A DNA stretch of 34,064 bases from Craurococcus roseus (lineage in GTDB: Bacteria > Pseudomonadota > Alphaproteobacteria > Acetobacterales > Acetobacteraceae). The translations under genes and the position numbers were made by a program. The notes under the pieces are model-generated. The model was not told the DNA's origin. It did no database searches and was given only the letters and a program-made list of their open reading frames with translations. Positions 1-7,018 of this stretch are shown piece after piece (the first letter of the stretch is position 1; each line of letters begins with the position of its first letter). The stretch is from assembly GCF_039523795.1 (NCBI RefSeq), contig NZ_BAAAFZ010000063.1, positions 1 to 34,064 on the forward strand. Direction: 5' to 3'.

Positions 1-455
1 CGCGCCGGGTTTGGGGCGGTGGGTGGCGTGCGGCGGCGCTGCTCGACGCCGGCTGCCCGCGCGTGGCGCTGGCGAACCGCAACGCGGCGCGGGCCGAGGC
101 GCTGGCGCGCGCGCTCGGCGGGCCGGTGGAGGTGGCGGGCTTCGCGTCCCTCGGGCCCACCCTCTCGGACGCCGCCCTGCTGGTGAACACCACCTCGCTC
201 GGCATGGCGGGCCAGCCGCCGCTGGAGTTGGACCTGTCGCCGCTGCCCGCGGGGGCGGTCGTGGCGGACGCCGTGTACGTGCCGCTGGAAACGCCGCTGC
301 TGGCGGCGGCGCGGGCTCGCGGCCTGGCCGCCGTGGACGGGCTCGGGATGCTGCTGCACCAGGCGCGGCCCGGGTTCGAGGCGTGGTTCGGCGCGGCACC
401 CGCGGTGGACGCCGCGCTGCGCGAGGTCGTCGCCGCCGACATACCGCGGCGATGA
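1..455 (+). CDS. aroE: Shikimate dehydrogenase, 3' part (5' end outside window)
   Basis: This is the C-terminal part of shikimate dehydrogenase, which reduces 3-dehydroshikimate to shikimate with NADPH in aromatic amino acid synthesis. The frame is open from base 3 to the TGA at 453-455. Visible family signs are the ANRN stretch after the second strand of the NADP fold, VNTTSLGM, the VADAVYVPLETPLL strand-loop and the C-terminal DGLGMLLHQARPGFEAWFG motif. Its stop overlaps the coaE start (ATGA at 452-455), so the genes are co-transcribed, an order common in Alphaproteobacteria. The first 50 or so bases do not give the expected GAGGAAR-type nucleotide loop (they read VWGGGWRAA), so sequence near the contig edge may be imperfect or the loop divergent. 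The family assignment of the rest is secure. Confidence 0.88.
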   Translation, partial: RRVWGGGWRAAALLDAGCPRVALANRNAARAEALARALGGPVEVAGFASLGPTLSDAALLVNTTSLGMAGQPPLELDLSPLPAGAVVADAVYVPLETPLLAAARARGLAAVDGLGMLLHQARPGFEAWFGAAPAVDAALREVVAADIPRR

Positions 456-1063
456 AGGTGCTCTGCCTCACCGGCAGCATCGGAATGGGCAAGTCCACCG
501 CCGCCGCCACCTTCCGCCGGTTGCGCGTGCCGGTGTTCGACGCCGACGCCGCCGTCCACCGGCTGCAAGGGCCGGGCGGGCGCGCCGTGGCGCCGATCGC
601 CGCCGCCTTCCCCGGCGCGGTGGCGCCCGACGCGCCCCGCGGCGGCCCGCGGGTGGACCGGGAAGCGCTGCGCCGCGCGGTGCTGGGCGACGGCGCGGCG
701 CTGTCGCGGCTGGAGCGCATCGTCCACCCTCTGGTGCGCGACGAGGAGCGGCGCTTCCTGGCGGCGGCGCGGCGGCGGGGGGAGCCGTTGGCGGTGCTCG
801 ACATCCCCTTGCTGTTCGAGACCCGCGGCGAAGGGCGCTGCCATGCGGTGGTGGTGGTGACGGCGCCCCCCGCGGTGCAGCGCTTCCGCGTGTTGCGCCG
901 CCCCGGCATGACGCCGGACCGCCTCCGCGCCATACTGGCGCGGCAGGTGCCCGATTCGGAGAAGCGCCGGCGGGCCGACCACGTCGTCCGCACCGGCCTT
1001 TCGCGCTTCCAGGCCCAGCGCGCCATCCGGGCCATCGTGAGGGGGTACAGACCCGCGCCATGA
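452..1063 (+). CDS. coaE: Dephospho-CoA kinase
   Basis: Dephospho-CoA kinase catalyses the last step of coenzyme A synthesis, phosphorylating the 3'-hydroxyl of dephospho-CoA with ATP in the cytosol. The 203-residue product has a P-loop near the N terminus (GSIGMGKST, residues 8-16), the VFDADAAVHRL substrate-site motif, a lid-like IVHPLVRDEERRF helix and the DIPLLFETR motif. Length matches the family. The ATG at 452 overlaps the aroE stop, and its own TGA overlaps the dnaQ ATG at 1060 (ATGA), so translational coupling is likely. A longer reading from base 11 in the same frame is only the shadow of aroE. Confidence 0.95.
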   Translation: MKVLCLTGSIGMGKSTAAATFRRLRVPVFDADAAVHRLQGPGGRAVAPIAAAFPGAVAPDAPRGGPRVDREALRRAVLGDGAALSRLERIVHPLVRDEERRFLAAARRRGEPLAVLDIPLLFETRGEGRCHAVVVVTAPPAVQRFRVLRRPGMTPDRLRAILARQVPDSEKRRRADHVVRTGLSRFQAQRAIRAIVRGYRPAP

Positions 1064-1767
1064 CGCGCCAGATCGTACTGGACACGGAGACCACCGGCCT
1101 CGACCCGCTGAAGGGCGACCGCGTGATCGAGATCGCGGCCATCGAGCTGTCGAACCTGATGCCGACCGGCCGCACCTTCCACGTGCTGGTCGACCCGGAG
1201 CGCGACGTGCCGGAGGAAAGCACGCGCGTCCACGGGTTCACCGCGGAGATGCTGCGCGGCAAGCCGAAATTCGCGGAGGTGGCGGAGGAATTCCTCGGCT
1301 TCCTCCGCGACTCGCCCATCGTCGCGCACAACGCGCCCTTCGACTTCGGCTTCCTCGACGCCGAGCTGGTGCGCGCCAAGCGGCGGCCGCTGGACCGCGC
1401 GCGGATGGTGGACAGCCTCGCGCTCGCCAAGAAGCGCTTCATGGGCATGCCGAACAGCCTGGACGCGCTGTGCCGGCGCTTCGGCATCGACAATTCGATG
1501 CGCACCAGCCACAACGCGCTGCTCGACGTGCAGCTCCTGGCGCAGGTCTACCTGGAGCTGATGGGCGGCCGGCAGCCCGGCTTCACCCTCGCCCCGGTCA
1601 TCGGCCCGGCGGTTTCGGCGGCGGGGCCGGCCGGCGCCGTTTCGGCCCGGCCGAGGACGCCGCGGCCGATCGCGCCGAGCGAGGCGGAGCTGGCGGCGCA
1701 CGCGGCGTTCCTGGCGAAGCTGAAGGACCCGCTATGGCTCCGGCCGCCCTTCGCGGCGGCGGAGTAG
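1060..1767 (+). CDS. dnaQ: DNA polymerase III epsilon subunit (3'-5' exonuclease)
   Basis: This is the proofreading exonuclease of the replicative polymerase. The 235-residue protein shows the three DnaQ exonuclease motifs: Exo I VLDTETTG (D8, E10), Exo II HNAPFDFGFLDAEL, and Exo III with the catalytic His and Asp in SHNALLDVQLLAQVYLEL. After about residue 170 comes an Ala/Pro-rich linker and a short tail that should contact the alpha subunit. The start overlaps the coaE stop. The aroE-coaE-dnaQ order is typical of alphaproteobacterial chromosomes and fits a core location. There is no sign of disruption. Confidence 0.95.
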   Translation: MTRQIVLDTETTGLDPLKGDRVIEIAAIELSNLMPTGRTFHVLVDPERDVPEESTRVHGFTAEMLRGKPKFAEVAEEFLGFLRDSPIVAHNAPFDFGFLDAELVRAKRRPLDRARMVDSLALAKKRFMGMPNSLDALCRRFGIDNSMRTSHNALLDVQLLAQVYLELMGGRQPGFTLAPVIGPAVSAAGPAGAVSARPRTPRPIAPSEAELAAHAAFLAKLKDPLWLRPPFAAAE

Positions 1768-1830
1768 GGGCGGCCGGCGGAACACCACGCCCCCCGGGGC
1801 GTTGACGCGGCTCGCTAGGAGTGCGGCGCC

Positions 1831-2007
1831 GTGGCCAATCCGTGGACCAAGAAGAACCCTTTGATGAGCATGTGGCTGAGCGCGGCCAACGCCTGGGCCG
1901 GCGCGGCGCGCGGCGCGATGGCGGCGCAGGCGAAGCGCCAGCAGAAGGCCGCGGTGAAGGCGGCGACGCGGGCGCCGGCGGCCAAGAAGCGCCGCAAGTC
2001 CAAGTAG
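1831..2007 (+). CDS. Small conserved basic protein of unknown function (58 aa)
   Basis: A GTG-started reading frame encodes 58 residues beginning VANPWTKKNPLMSMWLSAAN and ending in a Lys/Arg-rich tail (AAKKRRKSK). AGGAG at 1817-1821 lies nine bases before the GTG, which supports the start. From memory, small proteins with a KNPxxSxWLSxAN N terminus followed by an Ala-rich, AxxARG-containing helix are widespread in Alphaproteobacteria and have no assigned function. They are often near phasin or other membrane-associated genes. The product looks like an amphipathic helix with a basic tail, so nucleic-acid or membrane contact is possible, but that is inference. It sits 63 bases after dnaQ and 58 before the dehydrogenase. 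The opposite-strand frame here is a shadow. Confidence 0.72.
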   Translation: MANPWTKKNPLMSMWLSAANAWAGAARGAMAAQAKRQQKAAVKAATRAPAAKKRRKSK

Positions 2008-2065
2008 CGGCCTCCCGCGCCGAGCGCGCGCCCGATCCGACCCGCCCGCCAGGAGCCGACCGCCC

Positions 2066-3094
2066 ATGCAGACCCTCCGCAACGCCGCCGTCGTCGTCAC
2101 CGGCGCGTCCTCCGGCATCGGCCGGGCGACGGCCCTCGAATTCGCCCGGCGCGGCGCCCGCGTGGCGCTCGCCGCGCGCCGTTCGGAGCCGCTCGAAGCC
2201 GCGGCGGCCGAATGCCGGGCGGCCGGGGCGCAGGCCGTCGCCGTCACCACCGATGTGACGAAGGAGGACGAGGTGGAGGCGCTGGCGCGCGCCGCGCTGG
2301 CCGCCTTCGGCCGCATCGACGTGTGGGTGAACAACGTCGGCACCGGCGTGTTCGGCGCCTTCGCCGACGCGCCGGTGTCGCTGCACCGCAAGGTGGTCGA
2401 GATCAACCTGATCGGCACCATGCACGGCTGCGCCGCCGCGCTGCCGGTGTTCAGGCGGCAGGGGAGCGGCCGGCTGATCAACATGGTCTCCATGGGCGGC
2501 TGGTCGCCCACGCCCTACGCCGCCGCCTACGCCGCCAGCAAGTTCGGCCTGCGCGGCTTCACCGCCAGCCTGCGGGAAGAGCTGCGGGACCAGCCCGGCA
2601 TCCGCGTTTCGGCGGTGTTCCCGGCGCTGGTGGACACGCCCGGCTTCCAGCACGGCGCCAACGTGTCGGGACGGGCATTGCAGCCGGCCGGCTCCTTCAT
2701 CCCGCCGGAGGAGGTGGCGCGGGTGATGGTCCGCCTCGCCCTGGAGCCGCGCGACGAGGTGGCGGTGGGCTGGCCGGCCGTGGCCGCAAAGGTTGCCTAC
2801 GCGCTGGCGCCCGGCGCCACGTCTCGCGCCACCGGCGCGGCCATGCGCCGCTTCCTCCGCAACTCCCCGCCCGCGCCGCGGACGGAAGGCGCGCTGATGG
2901 CGCCGGTGCCGGAAGGCACCACGGCCAGCGGCGGCTTCCGAGAGCGCCAAGCCCGGGGCCGGCGCGGGGGCAGCGCGATCGTCGAAGCGTTCACGCCGCG
3001 CGGCCCGGCGGGCTTGGCGCTGGCGGGCCTCGCCATGGTCGTCGGCGCGGAGGCGCTGGTCGGGCTGCGGCGGTGGGTGTCCACGCGGGTCTGA
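2066..3094 (+). CDS. Short-chain dehydrogenase/reductase with C-terminal hydrophobic segment
   Basis: This is a classical SDR oxidoreductase; the substrate is unknown. The 342-residue product has the cofactor loop TGASSGIG (residues 12-19), NNVG (89-92), the catalytic Ser at 142 (MVSMGG) and YAASK with Tyr155 and Lys159. After the catalytic domain (about residue 240) there is an extra 100-residue tail with a basic, Gly-rich stretch and a hydrophobic segment (about 316-334, GLALAGLAMVVGAEALVGL) that could anchor the protein to the membrane. Classical SDRs are usually about 250 residues; related long SDRs with such tails exist. AGGAG lies about 10 bases before the ATG. No operon partner points to a substrate. 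Confidence 0.88.
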   Translation: MQTLRNAAVVVTGASSGIGRATALEFARRGARVALAARRSEPLEAAAAECRAAGAQAVAVTTDVTKEDEVEALARAALAAFGRIDVWVNNVGTGVFGAFADAPVSLHRKVVEINLIGTMHGCAAALPVFRRQGSGRLINMVSMGGWSPTPYAAAYAASKFGLRGFTASLREELRDQPGIRVSAVFPALVDTPGFQHGANVSGRALQPAGSFIPPEEVARVMVRLALEPRDEVAVGWPAVAAKVAYALAPGATSRATGAAMRRFLRNSPPAPRTEGALMAPVPEGTTASGGFRERQARGRRGGSAIVEAFTPRGPAGLALAGLAMVVGAEALVGLRRWVSTRV

Positions 3095-3129
3095 CCGCGC
3101 CATCGCCGCCGCAACGGGGGGGCCGTGAT

Positions 3130-3447
3130 TTGGAGCAGGGGCAAGTGGATTTCGCAACCGCCTTCGCCGGCTTGGCCGAGCGGGGCGAGCGCGAGACGAC
3201 GGCGCCGCTGGGCGGCGTGGACGTGCGGCTCGTGCGCGTCCCGGCGGGCGGCGAAGGCAGGTGGGACAGCCACCCGGACACCACCGAAACCGTCGTGGTC
3301 TGGAGCGGCGAGTTCAAGGTGGAGTTCCGCGACCGCACGCTGTTGCTGGCGAAGGGGCAGTGCTGCGTGGTGCCGGTCGGGGCGGAGCACCGCGGCACGT
3401 CCCCGACCGGGGCGGAGGTGGTGTTGTTCACCAGGGGCAAGGCGTAG
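3130..3447 (+). CDS. Cupin-domain protein
   Basis: The frame encodes a small single-domain cupin of about 105 residues. The two cupin strands are visible: the first around WDSHPDTTETVVVWSGEFKV (histidine and acidic positions, then a Gly turn), the second around GQCCVVPVGAEHRGTS with the second-motif His. It resembles the family of short cupins with a metal site formed by HxxxxE and a later His; function is unknown and sugar-isomerase or regulatory roles are only possibilities. No ATG is available in a sensible position. TTG at 3130 follows a G-rich run and GTG at 3145 is the alternative. It is separated from the SDR by 35 bases and from the TRAP operon by a 98-base leader. Confidence 0.75.
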   Translation: MEQGQVDFATAFAGLAERGERETTAPLGGVDVRLVRVPAGGEGRWDSHPDTTETVVVWSGEFKVEFRDRTLLLAKGQCCVVPVGAEHRGTSPTGAEVVLFTRGKA

Positions 3448-3479
3448 GTCCTTGGCGCCGCCGCCGGCCCCTGCGTAAG

Positions 3480-3528
3480 GTGCCGGAGGACCACTCCGGG
3501 AGGCGGCGCAGACCGCCCGGTCCGGCAC
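3480..3528 (+). repeat. Inverted repeat in the leader of the TRAP operon
   Basis: GTGCCGGA at 3480-3487 pairs perfectly with TCCGGCAC at 3521-3528, and an inner stem GGCGG/CCGCC with a six-base loop lies between them. The structure ends four bases before the purine-rich ribosome binding site of dctP (GGAGGAGG, 3532-3539). It could be a terminator-like structure after the cupin gene or a leader hairpin. No U-run follows. Confidence 0.4.
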
Positions 3529-3546
3529 AACGGAGGAGGCGCCGAG

Positions 3547-4542
3547 ATGCCCAGGATCGAATCCACGCGCCGCGCCGCGTTGATGCTGTGCGGCGCCGGC
3601 CTCGCCGCCCCCTTCATCGCCGGCCGCGCCCAGGCCCAGGGCGTCACGCTCCGCTCGGCCGACGTCCACCCGGACGGCTACCCGACGGTGGAGGGCGTCA
3701 AGCACATGGGCCGGCTGCTGCAAGAGCGGACGAGCGGGCGCATCCGCATCCAGGTGTTCCACAGCCGCCAGCTCGGCGACGAGAAGGACTCGCTGGAGCA
3801 GACGCGGCTCGGCGTGATCGACATGACGCGGGTGAACACCGCGCCGCTCAACAACCTGGTGCCGGAAACGTTGGTCGCCGGCCTGCCCTTCCTGTTCCGC
3901 GACACCGGGCACATGCAGCGGACCATGGACGGGCCGATCGGCGAGGAGATCGGCCGCGCCTGCTTGCCTCACAACCTGGTGGCGCTGTGCTACTACGACG
4001 CCGGGGCGCGCTCCTTCTACACGCGCGCGAAGCCGGCGCGGACGCCGGACGACCTGCGCGGCATGAAGATCCGCGTGCAGCAGTCCGACATGTGGGTGGC
4101 GATGATGCGCGCCTTCGGCGCCAACGCCACGCCGCTGCCTTACGGCGAGGTCTATTCGGCGTTGCAGACCGGCGTGGTGGACGGCGCGGAGAACAACTTC
4201 CCCTCCTACCTGACGGCCCGCCACTTCGAGGTGGCGAAGCACTACGCCATGACTGAACACTCGCTCACCCCCGAGATCCTGGCGATGGGCAAGAGGAGCT
4301 TCGACCGCCTCCCCCGCGCCGACCAGGAAGCCGTGCGCCAGGCGGCGCGGGACAGCGTGCCGCACATGCGCGAGGCCTGGGTGAGGATGGAGGGGGACGC
4401 CCGGCGCCAAGTCGAGGCCGGCGGCGCGCAGATCGTCGATGCCGACAAGCAGGCCTTCGCCAAGCTCGTCCAGCCCGTGTACGACCAGTTCGTGCGCGAC
4501 GACCGGCTGCGGAAGCTCGTCGAGCGCATCCGCGCGGCCTGA
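3547..4542 (+). CDS. dctP: TRAP transporter solute-binding protein (DctP family)
   Basis: This is the periplasmic binding protein of a tripartite ATP-independent transporter. The 331-residue product starts with a twin-arginine-like export signal (TRRAALMLCGAG, cleavage near AQAQ at about 29-31). It then shows DctP hallmarks: FHSRQLGDEKDSLEQTRLGVIDM, LPFLFRD, the MKIRVQ strand with Arg176 (the conserved arginine that normally pairs with a substrate carboxylate), and the YGEVYSALQTGVVDGAENN helix. A C4-dicarboxylate or other organic acid is therefore the likely ligand; which one cannot be read from sequence. GGAGGAGG at 3532-3539 fixes the ATG. The gene leads the operon with dctQ and dctM. Confidence 0.94.
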   Translation: MPRIESTRRAALMLCGAGLAAPFIAGRAQAQGVTLRSADVHPDGYPTVEGVKHMGRLLQERTSGRIRIQVFHSRQLGDEKDSLEQTRLGVIDMTRVNTAPLNNLVPETLVAGLPFLFRDTGHMQRTMDGPIGEEIGRACLPHNLVALCYYDAGARSFYTRAKPARTPDDLRGMKIRVQQSDMWVAMMRAFGANATPLPYGEVYSALQTGVVDGAENNFPSYLTARHFEVAKHYAMTEHSLTPEILAMGKRSFDRLPRADQEAVRQAARDSVPHMREAWVRMEGDARRQVEAGGAQIVDADKQAFAKLVQPVYDQFVRDDRLRKLVERIRAA

Positions 4543-4550
4543 GCGGCGGG

Positions 4551-5081
4551 GTGGAGCGCTTCGCGCGCGGCGTGTCCGCCGTCCTCGCCGCCGTGGCCCG
4601 GGTCGCACTCGTGGCGTCCGGCGCGGCGTTGGTGGCCATGACCGTCGTGGTGGCCTGGGGCGTGTTCGGGCGCTTCGTGCTGAACGATACCCCGGCCTGG
4701 GCCGAGGCGTCCGCGATGCTGCTGCTCGGCTGGGTGATCCTCGGCGCCGCGGCTGTGGGCGTGCGCGAGGGCTTCCACATGGGCTTCGGCTCGCTCCGCG
4801 ACGCGCTGCCCGCGCCGCTGGCGCGCGCGTTCGACGTGGCCTCCGACGCGGTGGTGACGGCGTTCGGCCTGGCGATGCTCTGGTACGCGACGGAACTCGC
4901 CTGGACGGTGTGGAACGCCACCCTGCCCACCCTCGGTCTGCCCGGCGCGGTGGAGTACGCGCCGCTGGCGTTGGGCGGCCTGCTGATCGCGCTGTTCGGG
5001 GCGGAGCGGCTGCTCGCCCATCTTACGACGGGGAAAGCGCCAGCCGGCGTGCCCGAGCACACTGTCCTCACCGACGCATGA
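4551..5081 (+). CDS. dctQ: TRAP transporter small membrane subunit (DctQ family)
   Basis: This 176-residue membrane protein has four hydrophobic segments and the DctQ signature (WGVFGRFVLNDTPAWAEASAMLLLGWVILGAA) in the first half. DctQ links the binding protein to the large DctM permease. The start is a GTG eight bases after the dctP stop. The stop at 5079-5081 lies exactly where the base composition changes, but the protein appears full length. It ends in a short hydrophilic tail (GKAPAGVPEHTVLTDA). In most TRAP operons dctM follows at once; here it is displaced about 640 bases downstream by the foreign gene at 5152-5700. Confidence 0.93.
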   Translation: MERFARGVSAVLAAVARVALVASGAALVAMTVVVAWGVFGRFVLNDTPAWAEASAMLLLGWVILGAAAVGVREGFHMGFGSLRDALPAPLARAFDVASDAVVTAFGLAMLWYATELAWTVWNATLPTLGLPGAVEYAPLALGGLLIALFGAERLLAHLTTGKAPAGVPEHTVLTDA

Positions 5082-5151
5082 TGTTAAGCGAACCACCTTC
5101 AAGCACGAGCGTCTGAATCGTTTGCAACACATTTAGGTTGGAGCCAAGGAC

Positions 5152-5700
5152 ATGGCGAACAGCCATTTGGATATCGGCAGCCCATACCTCAAACCGGATC
5201 GTTTGCAGATTGTCATCGCTCTTATTCAGGCAATGGCAGCGCGCGATAAATACAAAGACATCGCAACCAACTGGCGAGCAAAGGTGTTTTTCGCCGCACC
5301 TGATTTGGATCTTCAAAATGTACTACGCGAACATCCGGAGTTCTTCCGTCAGTCTCCGACTGAGCCCGATAAATGGTCCCTGGTGCAGCGCAGGTTTATG
5401 CCAAGAGCAGGATTAAACGATTCGAGAGGAGAACAGGGGGAACGCATTGCTCTAAATGACACACAAGTCAAAATGCTGGTTGATCTTGCCATAGGTCTGC
5501 ACGCCAAGCAGGTCGAGCAGTACAAAGATCGGCGTTGGTTCATCTCGCTTGCTTTGCCAGCCTTGGGTACCTTGCTGGGAGCCGTTCTTGGCGCGACCGC
5601 GACCATCGCAGGCTCATGGTTAAAGGCACCGGATGCGAGGCCAACAGCGCCACCTACCGCTGCAAGTGCGCCCGCCGCGACGCGCCCCGGCGATCGTTAG
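5152..5700 (+). CDS. Foreign-looking membrane-anchored protein of unknown function inside the TRAP operon
   Basis: The 182-residue product has an N-terminal soluble part with PYLKPDRLQIVIALIQAMAA (11-30), a following Y/W-containing helix, HPEFFR (61-66), a linker, then LNDTQVKMLVDLAIGLHAKQ (101-120). A single predicted membrane segment follows (about 130-156), then an Ala/Pro/Thr-rich tail. From memory, a PYL..DRL..VI..IQ...W..HPEFFR layout with a C-terminal membrane anchor recurs in scattered conserved proteins without known function. Base composition is unlike the neighbours: 28 of 60 bases are G/C at 5281-5340, against 44 of 60 at 6001-6060. It lies between dctQ and dctM, codirectional, 70 bases after dctQ. 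TTGGAG and AAGGA precede the ATG. The tail after about 5640 returns to local G+C, so its 3' end may be host-derived. An alternative is an operon-adapted accessory subunit, which the composition argues against. Confidence 0.78.
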   Translation: MANSHLDIGSPYLKPDRLQIVIALIQAMAARDKYKDIATNWRAKVFFAAPDLDLQNVLREHPEFFRQSPTEPDKWSLVQRRFMPRAGLNDSRGEQGERIALNDTQVKMLVDLAIGLHAKQVEQYKDRRWFISLALPALGTLLGAVLGATATIAGSWLKAPDARPTAPPTAASAPAATRPGDR

Positions 5701-5724
5701 CCCGATCGGGCGGCAGCGGCCTCA

Positions 5725-7005
5725 ATGGAACTCACCGTCCTGCTCGGCGGCTTCGCGCTGCTGCTGCTGATCGGCGTGCCGGTGGCCTTCGCGCTCGGCG
5801 CCTCGGCCCTGGCGACGGTGCTCTACATGGACCTGCCGCCGGTGGTGGTGTTCCAGCAGCTCGCCTCCGGCATGAACGTGTTCTCCATGCTGGCGATCCC
5901 GTTCTTCATCTTCGCCGGCGACCTGATGATGCGGGGCGGCATCGCGGACAAGCTGGTGGCGCTGGCCGCCGCGATGGTGGGGCACCTGCGCGGCGGCCTG
6001 GGGCAGGTGAACATCGTCGCGGCGACGCTGTTCGGCGGCGTTTCGGGCTCGGCCGTGGCGGACGCTTCGGCGGTCGGCGGCGTGATGATTCCGCAGATGA
6101 AGGCACGGGGCTACGCGCCGGACTACGCGGTGAACCTGACGGCCAACGCGGCGCTGATCGACCTGCTGATCCCGCCGAGCCACAACATGATCCTCTACGT
6201 GATCGCCGCGGGCGGGGCGATCAGCGTGGCGGACCTGTTCACCGCGGGCATCGTCCCCGGCCTGACGCTGATGCTCGCCCTGATGGTGGTGGCGTGGCTG
6301 GTGGCGATCCGCCGCGGCTACCCGCGCGAGCGCTTCCCCGGCTGGGCGGTGCTGCTCCGGCTGCTCGCCGGCTCGCTGCCAGGCCTCATGCTGATCGTCA
6401 TCATCTTCGCCGGCGTCCGCTCCGGCGTCTTCACCGCGACGGAGAGCGCCTGCGTCGCCGTGCTCTACGCCCTGCTGGTGACGGCGCTGGTGTACCGGGG
6501 CCTCGGTTGGGCGGGTTTCACGGAGGCGGTCGGCGGGGCGGCGCGCACCACCGGCATGGTCATGCTGATCATCGGCACCGCCACCTCCTTCGGCTGGCTG
6601 ATGGCGCTGTTGCAGGTGCCGGCGCAGACGGTGGCGCTGATGCGCGGCATCACCGAGGATCCGCTGCTGACGCTGCTGCTGATCAACGTCGTCCTGCTGC
6701 TGCTCGGCACCTTCATGGACATGGCGCCGCTGATCATGATCGGCACGCCGATCTTCCTGCCGGTGGTGAAGGCCATGGGCATGGACCCGGTGCATTTCGG
6801 GGTGGTGCTGATCCTGAACCTCGGCATCGGCACCATCACGCCGCCGGTCGGGCCGGTGCTGTTCGTGGCCTGCGCGGTCGGCAAGGTCTCGATGTGGGAG
6901 GCGACGCGGACCAGCGCGCCCTTCTACGCGGCCTGCCTCGCCGTGCTGCTGCTCGTCACCTACGTGCCGGCGCTGTCGCTGTGGCTGCCGTCGCTGTTCC
7001 GCTGA
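5725..7005 (+). CDS. dctM: TRAP transporter large permease subunit (DctM family)
   Basis: This is the ion-coupled permease of the TRAP system. The 426-residue, highly hydrophobic protein starts with the usual DctM beginning (FALLLLIGVPVAFALGASAL). It contains the conserved IPFFIFAGDLMMRGGIADKLV and LFGGVSGSAVADASAVGGVMIPQM blocks, NLTANAALIDLLIPPSHNMILY, and GTITPPVGPVLFVACAVGKVS near the end. Length is normal. The ATG at 5725 lies 24 bases after the stop of the inserted gene, with only a weak ribosome binding site, so expression after the insertion may depend on read-through from dctP-dctQ or on a promoter inside the insert. Confidence 0.95.
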   Translation: MELTVLLGGFALLLLIGVPVAFALGASALATVLYMDLPPVVVFQQLASGMNVFSMLAIPFFIFAGDLMMRGGIADKLVALAAAMVGHLRGGLGQVNIVAATLFGGVSGSAVADASAVGGVMIPQMKARGYAPDYAVNLTANAALIDLLIPPSHNMILYVIAAGGAISVADLFTAGIVPGLTLMLALMVVAWLVAIRRGYPRERFPGWAVLLRLLAGSLPGLMLIVIIFAGVRSGVFTATESACVAVLYALLVTALVYRGLGWAGFTEAVGGAARTTGMVMLIIGTATSFGWLMALLQVPAQTVALMRGITEDPLLTLLLINVVLLLLGTFMDMAPLIMIGTPIFLPVVKAMGMDPVHFGVVLILNLGIGTITPPVGPVLFVACAVGKVSMWEATRTSAPFYAACLAVLLLVTYVPALSLWLPSLFR

Positions 7006-7018
7006 CGGCGGCGCAGCC

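Noticed and set aside
1802..1807. TTGACG before the small gene at 1831, as a -35 element
   Set aside because: A -10 at proper spacing would fall on the start codon, leaving no room for the ribosome binding site. Expression from the dnaQ operon is simpler.
1598..3157. Long open frame on the minus strand across dnaQ end, small protein and SDR
   Set aside because: It is antisense to well-recognised genes and its translation is low complexity (Arg/Ala/Pro-rich), as expected for shadow frames in G+C-rich DNA.
5116..5207. ATCGTTTGCA occurring at about 5116-5125 and 5198-5207 as insertion-site repeats
   Set aside because: Both copies lie on the same side, one within the coding sequence, so they cannot be a target duplication flanking the insert.
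5067..5316. Minus-strand frame opposite the foreign gene
   Set aside because: The plus-strand product has a sensible domain layout and ribosome binding site. The opposite frame has neither.
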